From a bacterium (GTDB lineage: Bacteria; Cyanobacteriota; Vampirovibrionia; Gastranaerophilales; Gastranaerophilaceae): a stretch of DNA of 6,873 nt. Below, in pieces: positions 5,610 to 6,873 of the stretch. A program made the translations under genes and the position numbers. The stretch covers positions 1 to 6,873 of the forward strand of contig JAGOIO010000075.1 of the NCBI GenBank assembly GCA_017995595.1, given 5' to 3'. Below the pieces are notes generated by a model. The model was not told where the DNA came from. It saw only the letters and a list, made by a program, of their open reading frames with translations, and ran no database searches. Numbering within the stretch: position 1 is the first letter of the stretch; each line of letters opens with the position of its first letter.

Positions 5610-6245
5610 ATGGAGAAAAAAGGATTTACTATAATTGAAGTTGTAGTTGTATTCTGTATGATTTTGGCTGTGGCATTTTTTGTCTTTCCTATTTCGTTGG
5701 ATAATACAAAACATGCAAGGCTGATTTCTTCATGGTCATCAACTTATTCAAATCTGGAATACATTTTTTCAGTATTAAAAGCTCAAAATAATTTAACAGT
5801 ATATAAAAAAATAGACAATGCAAACAGTAACGAAGAACGACAGGAAATGGTGCTAAAGGTAATAAAGCCATACTTTAGAACTACAACGCTTGTTCCTGAA
5901 GATGAATATAAAATACGTTATATGAATGGTTTGATTGCGAAAGATGTAGGTTATCATTTTAAGAAACATTATTATACTTCATCAGGAAAAATTATTGCAT
6001 TGGATTGGCTTGTAAAAAAATGCAGTGATAAAAAAACTCTTTGTGGTATAATGTCTGTAGATATAAACGGAATAAAGAGGCCGAATACGTGGGGCGAAGA
6101 CATTTTTGGTATAGGAATTTATAGCGATAGGATTCAACCACTGGGCAAGGATAAGAGTATCCGTGATTTAAAGCTGGATTGTAGTAAAGACGGGCAAGGT
6201 ATCTTGTGTTCTTACTATTATCTAATTGGAGGAAAATTTGACTAA
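5610..6245 (+). CDS. Type IV prepilin-like / pseudopilin protein
   Basis: A 211-residue protein with a class III signal: M-E-K-K-G then F-T-I-I-E-V, so prepilin peptidase should cut after Gly5. Phe6 would then be the N-terminal residue and Glu10 the conserved +5 glutamate used in pilus or type II secretion assembly. A hydrophobic helix follows (about 6-28). The rest is a globular domain with Cys138, Cys145, Cys191 and Cys200, which could form disulphides outside the membrane. D-I-N-G-I-K-R-P-N-T-W-G-E-D-I-F lies at 151-166; I recall similar Asp-x-Asn-Gly-x-x-x-Pro-Asn segments in pilin-like proteins of Gastranaerophilales. No other pilus assembly gene is in the window, so it is an isolated member. 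GAGG (5601-5604) lies 5 nt before the ATG. It starts 38 bp after the PHP gene, with no terminator between them. Confidence 0.85.
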   Translation: MEKKGFTIIEVVVVFCMILAVAFFVFPISLDNTKHARLISSWSSTYSNLEYIFSVLKAQNNLTVYKKIDNANSNEERQEMVLKVIKPYFRTTTLVPEDEYKIRYMNGLIAKDVGYHFKKHYYTSSGKIIALDWLVKKCSDKKTLCGIMSVDINGIKRPNTWGEDIFGIGIYSDRIQPLGKDKSIRDLKLDCSKDGQGILCSYYYLIGGKFD

Positions 6246-6867
6246 TAAAAACGGAATTAAGAAAATATGTGTTTACTCATCATCAAGTAAATATTTAAGA
6301 GAAAAATATTATGAAATTTCCAGAGAATTGGGAAGAATAATGGTTGCAAATGGCTATGACCTTGTTTATGGTGGTGGCTCAACCGGTACAATGATTGAAA
6401 ATGCAAAGGCAGTAAAATCAGCAGGTGGAAAAGTTACAGGTATTATTCCTGAAAAATTAAGACATTTAGAAGTTGAAAACAAAGATTGTGATGAGCTTAT
6501 AATTACGCCTGAAATGCGTTCAAGAAAAGAAAAGCTTGACGTGTTGTCAGATGCAACAATCGCTATTTCAGGTGGGTTTGGTACATTGGAAGAACTTTCA
6601 GAAATGATAGTTCAGAAGCAACTTGGTTATAATGATAAAGCTATTGTTATATTAAATACTGATGGATTTTACGATGACTTGCTAAAATTCTTTGATAGAA
6701 TTATGAGCGAGAATTTTGCAAATGAAGTTGCAAGAGAATTGTATTATGTAGCAAAGACACCTCAAGAAGCAGTTGACTACATAAATACTTATGTTCCTGT
6801 ACATGCAGATGTTCGTCAAAAATGGCAAAAAAATTCAGAAAACGAAACAGTTGCAGACAAAAAATAA
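6238..6867 (+). CDS. LOG-family protein (TIGR00730; cytokinin-riboside phosphoribohydrolase-like)
   Basis: A 209-residue Rossmann-like LOG-family protein. Characterised members split nucleoside 5'-monophosphates, including cytokinin or purine ribotides, into base and ribose 5-phosphate. Visible motifs are I-C-V-Y-S-S-S-S near the N-terminus, Y-G-G-G-S-T-G at 44-50, M-R-S-R-K-E-K-L at 93-100 and S-G-G-F-G-T-L-E-E at 111-119. The last is the family P-G-G-x-G-T-x-x-E site with Ser replacing Pro; the Gly, Thr and Glu residues are kept. I place the start at TTG 6238, because GGAGG (6228-6232) lies 5 nt before it; an upstream in-frame TTG at 6226 would sit before the ribosome-binding site. The first 8 bases overlap the end of the prepilin gene, so translation is likely coupled. 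The C-terminal tail (about residue 190 on) is polar and probably disordered. The gene ends 6 bp before the window edge. Confidence 0.88.
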   Translation: MTNKNGIKKICVYSSSSKYLREKYYEISRELGRIMVANGYDLVYGGGSTGTMIENAKAVKSAGGKVTGIIPEKLRHLEVENKDCDELIITPEMRSRKEKLDVLSDATIAISGGFGTLEELSEMIVQKQLGYNDKAIVILNTDGFYDDLLKFFDRIMSENFANEVARELYYVAKTPQEAVDYINTYVPVHADVRQKWQKNSENETVADKK

Positions 6868-6873
6868 AATAAA

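Noticed and set aside
6226..6237. TTG at 6226 as the LOG-family start
   Set aside because: The GGAGG ribosome-binding site at 6228-6232 overlaps this position and is spaced 5 nt from TTG 6238.
1..6873. CRISPR arrays, tRNA or rRNA genes, insertion sequences, prophage genes
   Set aside because: No regularly spaced repeats, tRNA-like cloverleaf, rRNA motif, transposase or terminal inverted repeats were seen on either strand.

Overview
The window is AT-rich chromosomal DNA (roughly two thirds A+T by eye) with strong Shine-Dalgarno sequences and tightly packed genes. It fits a low-GC bacterium. The rny-ymdB pair, the lone prepilin with a D-[IV]-N-G-x-x-x-P-N motif and the overall style suggest a non-photosynthetic gut cyanobacterial relative (Gastranaerophilales/Melainabacteria). 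A Firmicutes-like host cannot be excluded. This placement is inference from memory of such genomes, not a search.

Layout. Positions 1-1432 (minus strand) hold most of a leucyl aminopeptidase gene (pepA, M17 family), whose last few codons run off the left edge. Upstream on the same strand, 1516-1992 encodes a small putative lipoprotein of unknown function. A 316-bp divergent intergenic region (1993-2308) separates these from a rightward gene run. It contains candidate back-to-back promoters, two minimal upstream ORFs on the minus strand, and an 11-pair imperfect hairpin in the rny leader.

The rightward run is rny (RNase Y, from 2309), a YmdB-type metallophosphoesterase (3893-4717), a PHP-domain phosphoesterase (4714-5571), a type IV prepilin-like protein (5610-6245) and a LOG-family protein (6238-6867). 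Gaps and overlaps of -4, 38 and -8 bp between the last four genes suggest one operon. The first three products all belong to families that act on RNA, cyclic nucleotides or nucleotide phosphates, so the front of the operon looks like an RNA-turnover module.

Two features stand out. First, rny carries an in-frame TAA at codon 54, between its membrane anchor and the rest of the protein. The reading frame is otherwise intact and has the family's normal length, so this is a recent nonsense mutation, a sequence error, or a split gene. Second, the rny-ymdB junction has a consensus AGGAGG overlapping the rny stop, followed by a near-perfect 20-21-pair hairpin and then the ymdB ATG. If the hairpin folds, it brings the ribosome-binding site to a normal distance from a start codon that otherwise lacks one.
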